64,000 bases of DNA from JBNJFY01 sp051747265. GTDB lineage: Bacteria > Bacteroidota > Rhodothermia > Balneolales > Balneolaceae. Position 1 is the stretch's first letter. Each line of letters opens with the position of its first letter. The stretch lies in assembly GCA_051747265.1 (NCBI GenBank), contig JBNJFY010000005.1:248001-312000 (forward strand), given 5' to 3'. Shown here one piece after another: positions 8,321 through 16,452 of this stretch. The translations under genes were made by a program, and so were the position numbers. A model generated the notes under the pieces. It had not been told where the DNA came from and did not search any database. It saw only the letters and a list, made by a program, of their open reading frames with translations.

Positions 8321-9424
8321 ATGGGTTCTGTCGACAATGTAACCTTCAACAACAAAATCAGTCGTGAATTTAGTCAGGCGGTAAAGCAACGGGTGAATGC
8401 CTATTTCGAGGAAAACAACCTGTCTAAACACGCCAATACCGAGATGGTGGTCAAGACTATCATCCTGTTGAGTTTATATATTGGAGCTTACCTGATGCTA
8501 TTCTCCGGTGTGTTAACCATATACGGTATGTGGTTAATGTGCTTCTTTATGGGGCTGGGCATGGCCGGTATTGGGTTTTCCATCTCACACGACGCATTGC
8601 ACGGGGCTTACTCATCTAATAAAACCGTCAACAAGTTGCTAGGCTATACCTTTGATTTGCTAGGCGCCAACGGTTATATCTGGAAGATTACCCATAATAT
8701 CATTCATCATACGTATACCAATATTCACGGTCATGATGAAGATTTAGATGTGGCTGGATTTATCCGTCTCTCCCCCCACCAAGAATATAAACCCATTCAC
8801 CGTGCGCAACACGTATTGGCTTTCCTAGCTTATAGTCTGGCCACATTTTTCTGGGTGTTCATTAAAGATTACAAATACTTTCTCCAGCGAGATCTGGGTC
8901 CATATAAAGATAAAACCCATCCGATTAGTGAATGGATCACGTTATTCATTACCAAGGCGTTGTACTACGGATATACTATTGCTCTGCCCATGCTCTTTTT
9001 AGATATCACCTGGATGCAATGGCTGATCGGCTTCGCTACCCTTCACTTAACCGCCGGTGTGATTTTAGGAGTCATTTTTCAGCTGGCGCATGTAGTCGAA
9101 GAAACCGAGCATCCGGAACCGGATGAGCACAATCGCATTGAAGAACATTGGGTGATCCATGAGATGCGTACTACCTCTAATTTTGCCCGGGATAATAAAC
9201 CATTGTGCTGGTACGTGGGCGGATTGAATTTCCAGATTGAACATCACTTATTCCCCCAGATCTGCAGTGTGCACTATCCTGAAATCAGTCCGATTGTGGA
9301 AGAAACCGCTAAGGAGTATGGCATTCCATACAATATGCATGATACCTTCGGTGAAGCGGTCAAATCCCACTACAATACGCTGAAAAAATTCGGGGATCCG
9401 GAATATGAATATGCGCCAGCTTAA
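8321..9424 (+). CDS. Front-end / linoleoyl-CoA-type fatty acid desaturase
   Basis: This membrane di-iron desaturase has the delta-5/6/8 front-end type histidine boxes: HDALHG (HxxxH), HNIIHHTY (HxxxHH), and the diagnostic third box QIEHHLFP with glutamine replacing the first histidine. Paired hydrophobic segments lie before box 1 and between boxes 2 and 3. The 367-residue length fits the cytochrome-b5-less bacterial relatives. It should desaturate an acyl chain near the carboxyl end; substrate and position are not predictable. The ATG at 8321 is the first in frame. The stop is 5 bp upstream of the NTF2-like gene's start, indicating co-transcription. Confidence 0.9.
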   Translation: MGSVDNVTFNNKISREFSQAVKQRVNAYFEENNLSKHANTEMVVKTIILLSLYIGAYLMLFSGVLTIYGMWLMCFFMGLGMAGIGFSISHDALHGAYSSNKTVNKLLGYTFDLLGANGYIWKITHNIIHHTYTNIHGHDEDLDVAGFIRLSPHQEYKPIHRAQHVLAFLAYSLATFFWVFIKDYKYFLQRDLGPYKDKTHPISEWITLFITKALYYGYTIALPMLFLDITWMQWLIGFATLHLTAGVILGVIFQLAHVVEETEHPEPDEHNRIEEHWVIHEMRTTSNFARDNKPLCWYVGGLNFQIEHHLFPQICSVHYPEISPIVEETAKEYGIPYNMHDTFGEAVKSHYNTLKKFGDPEYEYAPA

Positions 9425-9429
9425 TAAGT

Positions 9430-9882
9430 ATGACTGATTCTAATACTGATACTGACACTACACCTTTTTCTTCCTTAGATACCTTGCTGGAAACGCTCTA
9501 TGCAACCATTTCGGGACCGGCCGGAGCCGATCGAGATTGGGAATTGGAGCGAAAACTCTTTCATCCTACTGCGCGCATGATGCGAACCGGCGTGCATGAT
9601 GACGGTACACCATGGGTTAAAGTGATGTCTATGGAAGAGTATATCACCGATGTAGACGACTTTCTGAAAGAGAAAGGCTTTTTTGAATGGCAGACCGACA
9701 TGAAAGTGGATCGTTTTGGCAATATAGCCCAGGTATTTAGCACCTATGCTGCGAGTCATGAAGAAAATGGTGAGGTCATCAAGCGGGGAATCAACAGCAT
9801 TCAATGCTACTACGATGGCCACCGCTGGTGGATCATGAACATGATCTGGGACAACGAACGCCCGGGGAATCCCATGCCGTAG
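9430..9882 (+). CDS. NTF2/SnoaL-like protein
   Basis: This 150-residue cytoplasmic protein has the cone-shaped NTF2-like pattern: an N-terminal helix (LDTLLETLYATISGPAGADRDWE), an aromatic LFHPTARM strand, a long helix EEYITDVDDFLKEKGF, and closing strands AQVFSTYAASHE, GINSIQCYYDGHRWWIMNMIW. The substrate of such SnoaL-like folds is undefined. It starts 5 bp after the desaturase stop, so it is likely its operon partner. Its last 50 bases overlap the convergent DUF1853 gene. No catalytic residues can be assigned with confidence. Confidence 0.75.
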   Translation: MTDSNTDTDTTPFSSLDTLLETLYATISGPAGADRDWELERKLFHPTARMMRTGVHDDGTPWVKVMSMEEYITDVDDFLKEKGFFEWQTDMKVDRFGNIAQVFSTYAASHEENGEVIKRGINSIQCYYDGHRWWIMNMIWDNERPGNPMP

Positions 9883-10822
9883 TAATATATCCACTCAATT
9901 GAGCATGATAATGGGGCCATTGATTAGGTACAATGACAAAACGCGTTGTTTCCCGCCAATTCCCGTCTTTTTGTTGGATAAGTCCAGCTACCATTTGAGG
10001 CGTTCGAGAGGCATCAATCTGATTTTTAGCTTGGTCTATAGTCAATAAGTTTTCCTTCGATTGTTCAAATACCGGACTCAGCCACCGCAACTTGGGAAGC
10101 GGTAGCCAACGCACTTCTGACATTTGCCCTTCTAAATAGTGATCCCAATCTTTGGGGTAGCCCCACCATCCCTGATCGCACTGGGCTTGGATTTCTGCTG
10201 CCCACTTTTGCTTGCTGCTCTCCATTGTCCACTGCCTAAAAATCATCCCTTTTATCAGGATATGGGGTTCCCACTCTTGATTCAGGAACGTTTGGGGCAA
10301 ATCGGTCTGAAAATCGTAACATAGATGTGCGTTATCTGCCTGCAGCCACTGACTCTGTTGCCCCACCATCTTCTGCCATTTCTTATCCATCCGATCGCGC
10401 GGGTTGGGTCCATAGTACATGGATAATTGCGAACCATCCTCGGTAGCTAAGTAGTACTTTACGGCCATCTCCAGATGGATATAGCAGTCATTAAGCTTTA
10501 GAAGGAAATCCAGTTCTCCTAATGTTTGCCCGGTTGTCGCATCCCTGACCTGCACACCCCGATCCAACAGTTGGATTTTTGGATGCTGATCGCACCAAAG
10601 CTCGAATAACCACTCAGCATATAGCCCTAAACGACGATATTCATGAGACTCTCCACTGTTCAGATTACTTCCGGAATTTGATATACCCTCTTCACGTCCC
10701 ACTCCAGATACATCTTTTATCCAATCCCCCAGGTCATCAATGATAGAGATATCATTCTTCTGGGGAGTCATCAGTGAGGGGCTCTGAACCAGCCATTGTA
10801 TATCGCGTTCGATTTGATTCAT
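9833..10822 (-). CDS. DUF1853 family protein (PD-(D/E)XK-like)
   Basis: The 329-residue protein carries the DUF1853 (PF08907) features RLGLYAEWLFELW near the N-terminal third, then GELDFLL...YIHLEMAVKYYL, which resembles the D-x(n)-ExK core of PD-(D/E)XK nucleases with lysine near the E. The family also typically shows the QLSMYYGPNPRDRMDKKW block, present here. Function is not established experimentally to my knowledge. There is no signal peptide. The 3' end runs 50 bp into the NTF2-like gene on the other strand, and the reading frame of that tail looks less conserved, so the true stop region may be an extension. It is flanked upstream by about 1 kb of gene-poor DNA. Confidence 0.85.
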   Translation of the reverse strand: MNQIERDIQWLVQSPSLMTPQKNDISIIDDLGDWIKDVSGVGREEGISNSGSNLNSGESHEYRRLGLYAEWLFELWCDQHPKIQLLDRGVQVRDATTGQTLGELDFLLKLNDCYIHLEMAVKYYLATEDGSQLSMYYGPNPRDRMDKKWQKMVGQQSQWLQADNAHLCYDFQTDLPQTFLNQEWEPHILIKGMIFRQWTMESSKQKWAAEIQAQCDQGWWGYPKDWDHYLEGQMSEVRWLPLPKLRWLSPVFEQSKENLLTIDQAKNQIDASRTPQMVAGLIQQKDGNWRETTRFVIVPNQWPHYHAQLSGYITTAWDSPGVRCPRSCS

Positions 10823-11067
10823 GGGGTTTAAGAATAGGTCCTGTTTAACTTCTAGGTAACTATACTCAAATGGTGACTGGAATCCACGATCAATGATAGC
10901 CTCATCTAAAGATTAAGTCCATTTTTGAGTAAATACATAAGTAGGACAGCTGCAATCAAAGGGAAATTTCGGCAGTAGAATTATGATGAGTGACAATCCT
11001 TAGGATATCATTTGCCCCTACTAATAATATCTTCATAGCAGGAAGTTCCTCTACTAAAATAACTAGT

Positions 11068-11198
11068 AGAAGGCTTTGCAAAATCTTCCGAAATTTATTC
11101 TGTCATGGTGAGATGTAGGAACACTCACCATTTACACAATCTAATCAGGGGATTGCCGCACTACGTTCGCAATGACAGGTAGTCTTGCAAAGCCCTCT
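11068..11198 (+). mobile_element. 131-bp MITE-like repeat, copy 1
   Basis: Ends are inverted (AGAAGGCTTTGCAAAA at the left, TTGCAAAGCCCTCT at the right). The flanks AACTAGT at 11061-11067 and 11199-11205 are identical, which looks like a 7-bp target-site duplication. The interior includes CACTACGTTCGCAATGACAGG, similar to the GTCATTGCGA-type repeats that are widespread in bacterial genomes. It has no coding capacity. A second copy of the same length lies at 13853-13983 in opposite orientation, with about 14 differences by eye. Confidence 0.75.
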
Positions 11199-11359
11199 AA
11201 CTAGTAATATTTGGGGGGGGATAGATTCACATAAACAGCCCCTTTTCTCTATGATAAATTGGTGCTAAGCGCTACGGTATTCAACCAATAATATTAAAGT
11301 TAAAATCAATAGTTAAGATGTTGTTTGGCGATACGATAATGCTTCTATAACAAGATATT

Positions 11360-11421
11360 GGCCAGTCATCACGCCATCTCATAGAACACCGTCAACTTCT
11401 ACAGAGCGTGAATGACTGGCC
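11360..11421 (+). terminator. Orphan terminator-like hairpin
   Basis: The stem GGCCAGTCAT-CACGC / GCGTG-A-ATGACTGGCC (15 bp with one bulge, 31-nt loop) is followed by TATTTTGTTTG. No ORF ends nearby on either strand, so it may end an undetected small RNA or a decayed gene. Confidence 0.4.
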
Positions 11422-11859
11422 TATTTTGTTTGCCAGCCAATAGACGCAACATGGAAATAGTAATTGCGGTTGAGTCTAATTCTGCTGGGTGAGTATGTAT
11501 AACTGCTCAATGATGTAGCTATATTTCTAATTTCCGACGATTTTCGAAAGTATTTAGACCTCCTCAATTGACTCGATCCTGAAAAAGGATGCCATTCCCA
11601 AAGGGTAATCGTATGTTATCCCTATCGTTATGGGCGTAGCTATTTATGCCACATATATTCATAATAGAATTTTAGTGCAGTATGAGAAAAAGGATCATGA
11701 GTAGTCTCTAAAATTATAATGCTGTATAAAAATCGTTTGGGTACCTCAATTACATAATGAATCTCTCATTAGAGGCTTTCTAAAAGAGCTAATTAACAGC
11801 ACAGAGGATATATCTAAAATCTAGATAACCTCATTAAACAAATTCGCTAGAGGTACATT

Positions 11860-12405
11860 ATGAAATTGAAAATACTTAAGGCAATTACGCAAGTATTGCT
11901 CATCACTTTGATTGGCTTAAGCGGAATAACTAAACCTACACTGGCGCAACGTATTGAACTTAACAAGAACAACATCCCCATTGCTGTTGTTAATGCGATA
12001 CAAGAAGATTTTCCCAATTGGGATATCGACCGTACTAAATGGTTTACATTCGACAAAAATTCTAATCAATGGTTACCTATTGATCCCAAAAGCTCTACTT
12101 ACGTAGTCCAAGTGAATGGTAAAAATTATACCGCGAAAGCGGTGTATAATGGTGAGGGGCGTCTGCTCCAATCTAAATCAATACTCAAGAAGGGAGCTCT
12201 TCCTGAATCTATCGTGGAAAAACTTGAAACCCGTGAACATTACAAAGGATGGAAATTGACCGGTAATCAGGAAATCATTCGAAATTTTAATAATGACCGA
12301 AAAGCATACCGATTAACGCTCAAAAAGGAGGGCAAAAAGAAAGTGGTCTTTTTTGATCCCAAAGGAAATAAAATCAAAAGAGTACGCAACTATATAAATT
12401 CTTAG
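11860..12405 (+). CDS. Exported PepSY-like domain protein
   Basis: A signal peptide (residues 1-30, hydrophobic VLLITLIGLSGI, ending LAQR) is followed by two repeats of the PepSY-like (BLIP-like) fold. Unit 1 covers IPIAVVNAIQEDFPNW...YVVQVNGKNYTAKAVYNGEGRLL. Unit 2 covers LPESIVEKLETREHYKGW...YRLTLKKEGKKKVVFFDPKGNKI. Such periplasmic proteins are common in Bacteroidota; their function is unknown, with inhibition or regulation of peptidases as the standing guess. The mature protein is basic. It is followed at once by a strong terminator, so it is monocistronic. No catalytic residues are expected. Confidence 0.75.
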   Translation: MKLKILKAITQVLLITLIGLSGITKPTLAQRIELNKNNIPIAVVNAIQEDFPNWDIDRTKWFTFDKNSNQWLPIDPKSSTYVVQVNGKNYTAKAVYNGEGRLLQSKSILKKGALPESIVEKLETREHYKGWKLTGNQEIIRNFNNDRKAYRLTLKKEGKKKVVFFDPKGNKIKRVRNYINS

Positions 12406-12410
12406 ATAGG

Positions 12411-12454
12411 AAGTGCATGGCTATCATTTATGAATTGCCATGCACTTTTTGTTT
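12411..12454 (+). terminator. Rho-independent terminator after PepSY-like gene
   Basis: AAGTGCATGG pairs perfectly with CCATGCACTT across a 17-nt loop and is followed by TTTGTTTT, 6 bp after the stop codon. Confidence 0.85.
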
Positions 12455-12527
12455 TACCCACCCTATGTTGTAGTCTCCCAGATTGACTCTCTGCCCCATT
12501 CCATAGGAGATCCCAAAATCTATTTCA

Positions 12528-13040
12528 CTATTTGTAGATAATTACTGAAGTGGCCACTAAGCCAAATTCATGCTGAGGTCCTTCAATAGATTCTGGATCA
12601 TCTCCCATATCCCGGGCATAATGTTGCGCATCATCTTCGGAAATCTTCTTCACGGTAAAGGTACCGTTCAATCTAACCGTAGATCCAGCCGTATTGGTGG
12701 GAATGAAAAAGCCATAATCCTTGAAACTGATCCGTATTTGTTGATTATCAGCGGTTTCCATGATAAAAAAACATCCTTTCTTCTGGCACACTTTTTTGAT
12801 AGTACCTTTGGTGGTTACCGTTTGATCGGCAAACTGAGAAGCACCATTCACTAGATCTTCCAAGGGTACTTGTTTTGGAGTATCCTTGAATGCCGACCCA
12901 TAGATTTCATACCTATCTGTCTGCTGAATGGGATCAGAAAGTTGAACTACCTCGGATTCATTCGATGATTGTTGAGCATGGGCGGTCATGGTTACCATTA
13001 CCACGATTATGCAAAGACTCATCCATTTGTACATGGTCAT
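12528..13040 (-). CDS. DUF4920 domain exported protein
   Basis: The mature part matches DUF4920: YEIYGSAFKDTPKQVPLEDLV, then a TVTTKGTIKKVCQKKGCFFIMETADN segment with the diagnostic paired cysteines, then ISFKDYGFFIPTNTAGSTVRLNGTF and a closing HEFGLVATSVIIYK. This is an OB-like periplasmic fold; the Cys pair may bind metal, but the role is not known. I chose the ATG at 13040, giving signal peptide MTMYKWMSLCIIVVMVTMTAHAQ. A longer ATG start at 13085 would put 15 extra residues before the signal peptide. It is divergent from the M23 gene with only about 140 bp between. Confidence 0.85.
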   Translation of the reverse strand: MTMYKWMSLCIIVVMVTMTAHAQQSSNESEVVQLSDPIQQTDRYEIYGSAFKDTPKQVPLEDLVNGASQFADQTVTTKGTIKKVCQKKGCFFIMETADNQQIRISFKDYGFFIPTNTAGSTVRLNGTFTVKKISEDDAQHYARDMGDDPESIEGPQHEFGLVATSVIIYK

Positions 13041-13182
13041 ATAGAATTTGGTGGTTATTGAGTTAAATAAATTCCCAGTCCCCATTTAAAAATTCTTAAC
13101 CTATTGAATTGTAACTGGTTAAGTAATGTTGCGTGGAGTTTAAGTAAGCAAATATTAGATCAAACAATGATAGCAAAAATCT

Positions 13183-13827
13183 ATGATTTCTTTTAAACGG
13201 CTTTCTTCGATTCTAATCGTCTTACTGGCATTACTATTGGGTACAACCCCAGCCTCGGTTCAAGCCCAGCAAATCTCCCCTTCGGTTTCCGATACGCTCA
13301 CTCAAACATTACTGATCCATCCGGTGATTGATGGAAATACCTCAAGTTCAGAACATGAATACAATCCCAACTATCGATTGGGGGATCAGATAGGACGTGA
13401 CTTCTCCGTAGGAAAATTAACAGAAACCGGTTTTGTGCGCAGATTTAAAACCGATGGCAAAACCAATGAGGATTGGTACGGCTGGCGAAAGGATGTATTT
13501 GCTCCGATTAATGCCAAGGTGCTGAAGGTTAACCATCCGGATACCACCAATGTACCGGGCACAATGAATCGCAACGCCCGACCTGGGTATATCATCTTTT
13601 TGCGAGAATCAGACAGCACGAAAGTGGTCTATGCCCATGTACGCGAGATTCAAGTCTCTGAAGGAGATCAGGTAGAGATGGGTCAGATCGTCGGCAAAGT
13701 AGGCAACAATGGTAACTCCCGAAATCCGCATATTCACGTCGGCGCCTGGCGTGCGGATACTGCCTTGCAAATCCAGGTCGACCTCTATGCCGAACATCGA
13801 TACAAGCAGAAATCCTCCAGTAAATAA
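13183..13827 (+). CDS. M23-like (LytM-fold) exported protein with a missing zinc ligand
   Basis: A signal peptide (1-29) precedes a LytM/M23 fold: RKDVFAPINAKVLKV, then YAHVREIQVSEGDQVEMGQIVGKVGN, then NPHIHVGAW. The HxH pair (H183/H185) and the catalytic histidine of YAH (H152) are present. The first metal site, normally HxxxD, reads GWRKD with glycine at the histidine position (G100) and D104 kept. The protein may therefore be a weak or inactive endopeptidase, acting as a peptidoglycan-binding or amidase-activating factor like EnvC/NlpD. An insert of about 20 residues (NHPDTTNVPGTMNRNARPG) follows the first strand pair. Its downstream flank carries repeat copy 2. Confidence 0.8.
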   Translation: MISFKRLSSILIVLLALLLGTTPASVQAQQISPSVSDTLTQTLLIHPVIDGNTSSSEHEYNPNYRLGDQIGRDFSVGKLTETGFVRRFKTDGKTNEDWYGWRKDVFAPINAKVLKVNHPDTTNVPGTMNRNARPGYIIFLRESDSTKVVYAHVREIQVSEGDQVEMGQIVGKVGNNGNSRNPHIHVGAWRADTALQIQVDLYAEHRYKQKSSSK

Positions 13828-13852
13828 CACTATCTGACGTTTATAGCATAAT

Positions 13853-13983
13853 AGAGGGCTTTGCAAAACTACCTGTCATTGCGAACGTAGTGCGGCAACC
13901 TCCTGATTAGATTGTGTAAACGGTGATTATTACTACATCTTGGCATGACCGAATAAATTTCGGAAGGTTTTGCAAAGCCCTCT
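13853..13983 (-). mobile_element. 131-bp MITE-like repeat, copy 2 (inverted)
   Basis: The terminal inverted repeats are perfect over 17 bp (AGAGGGCTTTGCAAAAC / GTTTTGCAAAGCCCTCT). Read on the minus strand it aligns with copy 1 at 11068-11198 over its full length without gaps. The flanks share AATAG/AATAG, a weaker target-duplication candidate than that of copy 1. No transposase is in the window, so mobilisation would be in trans. Confidence 0.75.
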
Positions 13984-14155
13984 AATAGTGTGGTCAGTAC
14001 AGGTCACGCTATTGCTATATCCATCCTTCTAATGGATTGAGCTACTTTCTCAAGCCTCATATTGCTTCTGTAATAGTGGATTGCTATCTAACAGTTGCAA
14101 TAACTATTCAAAACTTTTCTACAGGGTGCTGCTTGTAGATGTTAATCCCACTAAT

Positions 14156-15286
14156 ATGTCCGGATTACTACCCGATATCGACCCCAATGGCTTGCTTGAG
14201 TATTCGGTGGTCTTTTCTGATCGCTCACTCAATCACATGTCTGAGCAATTCCAACTAGTTATGCGCGACATCTCTTCCTCGCTGAAAGAAGTCTACCAAG
14301 CGGATGGCGTTGCAGTAGTTCCCGGTGGTGGAACCTATGCCATGGAGGCAGTAGCCCGACAACTGGCCACCGCCGCAAATTGCCTGATCGTTCGCAACGG
14401 TTGGTTTAGTTACCGTTGGAGCCAGATTCTGGATACCGGATCCATTGCTCAGCATCAAACTGTGTTAAAAGCTCAAGCAGTTAATGATGAACCGCAATCT
14501 CCTTACCAACCGGCCTCAATTAATGAGTTGGTAACCACAATTCAGACTCAGCGTCCGGATATTGTATTTGCGCCCCATGTAGAAACATCCGCGGGCTTAC
14601 TTCTCCCCGATGACTATCTGAAGAAAGTGGCGGAAGCCGTTCGCGAAGTAGATGGCCTGTTTGTGTTGGACTGTATAGCTTCCGGTGCCTTGTGGGTAGA
14701 TATGAAGCAATTAGGAATAGATGTGCTCATTTCAGCCCCACAAAAAGGCTGGAGCAGTACACCGGGTGCCGGTTTGGTAATGATGAGCGAACGCGCCATT
14801 GACCGCGTGAAGGAGACCACAAGCAGTAGTTTCGCCTGCAATCTTAAGCAGTGGTATCACATTATGCAGGCCTACGAGCAAGGCGGTCATGCTTATCACG
14901 CTACTTTGCCCACCGATGCCCTTAAACAGTTTCGTGATGTGATGATAGAAACTCAAAACTGGGGGTTGGATGCGGCTCAATCTCACCAGGTGGATCTAGG
15001 GCAACAGGTTCGACAACTATTGGAAGAGTACGGCTTCCCCAGTGTAGCCGCCTCAGGCTATCAGGCGCCCAGTGTAGTGGTTAGCTATACGGATGATCCG
15101 CAAATTCATGATGGCACCAAATTCAAGAAAGCAGGTATTCAAATTGCCAAAGGCGTTCCGTTGGCCTGTGATGAATCGGATCAATTCCAAACCTTTCGCG
15201 TAGGCTTGTTCGGCTTAGACAAATTACAAGATATAGCCGGAACCATCGATCGTTTACGAAGTGCCCTATCCAATTTCCATCGATAG
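14156..15286 (+). CDS. Class V aminotransferase (alanine-glyoxylate/serine-pyruvate type)
   Basis: This is a fold-type I PLP enzyme of the class V family. From the ATG at 14156 it has 376 residues. The phosphate-binding PGGGTYAMEA, the aspartate in FVLDCIASG (D172) that holds the pyridine nitrogen, and the Schiff-base lysine in ISAPQKGWSS (K197) are all visible. A TTG at 14081 would add 25 residues that do not fit the family. It probably transaminates a small amino acid with glyoxylate or pyruvate. The downstream bidirectional terminator and the upstream repeat element make it monocistronic. It is cytoplasmic and intact. Confidence 0.88.
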   Translation: MSGLLPDIDPNGLLEYSVVFSDRSLNHMSEQFQLVMRDISSSLKEVYQADGVAVVPGGGTYAMEAVARQLATAANCLIVRNGWFSYRWSQILDTGSIAQHQTVLKAQAVNDEPQSPYQPASINELVTTIQTQRPDIVFAPHVETSAGLLLPDDYLKKVAEAVREVDGLFVLDCIASGALWVDMKQLGIDVLISAPQKGWSSTPGAGLVMMSERAIDRVKETTSSSFACNLKQWYHIMQAYEQGGHAYHATLPTDALKQFRDVMIETQNWGLDAAQSHQVDLGQQVRQLLEEYGFPSVAASGYQAPSVVVSYTDDPQIHDGTKFKKAGIQIAKGVPLACDESDQFQTFRVGLFGLDKLQDIAGTIDRLRSALSNFHR

Positions 15287-15303
15287 AATTTTTGATTCCT
15301 ATA

Positions 15304-15340
15304 CAAAAAAATCCCGTCAGCATTGTGCCAACGGGATTGT
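15304..15340. terminator. Bidirectional terminator between convergent genes
   Basis: The stem AATCCCGT (15310-15317) / ACGGGATT (15331-15338) has an A-run on the left and a short T-containing run on the right. It serves the aminotransferase gene (+) and the metallopeptidase gene (-). Confidence 0.8.
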
Positions 15341-15363
15341 TCAAGCGATAGAACAGTTTTGGT

Positions 15364-15843
15364 TTATACTTTCACACGATTCTCTTGCTTGGGATCCAGA
15401 TCATATAAACTGGATACGGTAGCCTGAACAGTCTTGTACCACTCGTTGCCATGTTTATCGTTGATCTCGTAGAAGTCGCCAAAGTCGTGCTGTCGTTTCT
15501 TGAATGTCCACTGCTGCTTTTTGGCTTTGTATACCGGATCCACATGTAGCAGTTCGTGATAGAGCAGCATGTAACGAGTATCATCATCGAGCATATCCCA
15601 CAATTCGCCACTGATCTCAATGAGATAATCATTGCCGCTATAGTACTTCACCTCTCGTGAGGCTTTTACACATTTGGCAGCCGTGCTCTTGGTTACATTG
15701 GGATAGATTAAGAAATAGCCAATTTCAGCAGGGCCGAACTCCATTTTCTCCTGCTCAATCACTTTGGCAGCCATCTCTTCCACTTCGGGAGATTCCATCA
15801 ACTGCTTGTCGTTCAGTTTAATACTGTCTTCGGGTTTCAGCAT
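15364..15843 (-). CDS. Putative zinc metallopeptidase (phage-metallopeptidase-like, HELLH)
   Basis: The 159-residue cytoplasmic protein has a single HExxH site in MLLYHELLHVDP, followed by HDFGDFYEINDKHGNEW. This is the layout of the 'putative phage metallopeptidase' family (PF18894), where the distal HD/F and HG residues complete the fold. The N-terminal half contains FGPAEIGYFLIYPNVTKSTAAKCVKASREVKYYSGNDYLIEIS, consistent with the substrate-side sheet of that family. Targets are unknown. No phage genes surround it. The ATG at 15843 is preceded by AT-rich DNA divergent from the coiled-coil gene. Confidence 0.7.
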   Translation of the reverse strand: MLKPEDSIKLNDKQLMESPEVEEMAAKVIEQEKMEFGPAEIGYFLIYPNVTKSTAAKCVKASREVKYYSGNDYLIEISGELWDMLDDDTRYMLLYHELLHVDPVYKAKKQQWTFKKRQHDFGDFYEINDKHGNEWYKTVQATVSSLYDLDPKQENRVKV

Positions 15844-16024
15844 GTGCGTGATTTGTTGTATTGTAAAATGTGTAATTCAATTCGTTTCTTATCAGAGCGT
15901 TCAAAAATAGTAGATCGGAGGCAATGTTTCAGATTCAATTGCGAAAAAGTAGAACGAATGTTCTCACCTCCATTTATTTTTCAAAATCATAAACCATAAC
16001 CAATTGCAATTCAACGGATTAGTC

Positions 16025-16438
16025 ATGAGTTCCAAGAAAATGTCGGTTACCAAAATTCGGCAATTCCACGAACGATGGTCAGAAAGCATTAATCAGTGGC
16101 ATCGGGAGCTGGACCAGATCAAAAAAGATCAGGCAGATGCCTATGACATCTTACGGATGGTACGAGCCTTGGTGGATGATCATGTAGGTAAGATCGAAAA
16201 ACTGGAAGGTCGAATTGAGGATTTGGAAATTCTCATTGATGATGTGGATTGGGAGCTCCGGTTGGATAAATACGAACGGTTAAGTAAGGAGGTGGTAGAC
16301 GTACCTTACTATAACAAGCAAGTTTCCCAACATGAGTCGTTGCGTAAAGATGTTATCGATATGAAACGTACTCATGAGTTACTCTACAAGCAGTTGCAAT
16401 TGCTAAATGACAGTATCCATTCAAAATTGCTCTCCTAA
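16025..16438 (+). CDS. Small coiled-coil protein of unknown function
   Basis: From ATG 16025 the protein has 137 residues, almost wholly helical. Heptad-like runs such as HVGKIEKLEGRIEDLEILIDDVDWELRLDKY and YKQLQLLNDSIHSKLL indicate coiled coils. A TTG start at 16004 would add 7 residues. There is no signal peptide and no known domain that I recognise. It ends 14 bp before the sialidase-like lipoprotein gene, so the two may be co-transcribed. Confidence 0.6.
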   Translation: MSSKKMSVTKIRQFHERWSESINQWHRELDQIKKDQADAYDILRMVRALVDDHVGKIEKLEGRIEDLEILIDDVDWELRLDKYERLSKEVVDVPYYNKQVSQHESLRKDVIDMKRTHELLYKQLQLLNDSIHSKLLS

Positions 16439-16452
16439 ACTATTTACATTTC

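Larger units (their letters stand above)
10823..11859. other. Gene-poor 1-kb region with one repeat element and one strong hairpin
   Basis: I see no convincing gene. It holds the 131-bp repeat at 11068-11198, and a long stem: 11360-11374 (GGCCAGTCATCACGC) pairs with 11406-11421 with one bulged A, followed by a T-rich CTATTTTGTTTG. Two tiny out-of-frame reading frames around 11592-11703 (MPFPKGNR..., and a hydrophobic peptide ending YEKKDHE) could be the remnant of a small membrane protein, but this is weak. The rest is AT-rich and featureless. Confidence 0.5.

Noticed and set aside
11068..13983. Composite transposon bounded by the two 131-bp repeats
   Set aside because: The repeats have no transposase, copy 1 carries its own target duplication, and the genes inside look like ordinary chromosome.
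15364..15843. Prophage fragment suggested by the phage-type metallopeptidase
   Set aside because: The neighbours are ordinary metabolic genes and no phage structural, integrase or lysis gene is found.
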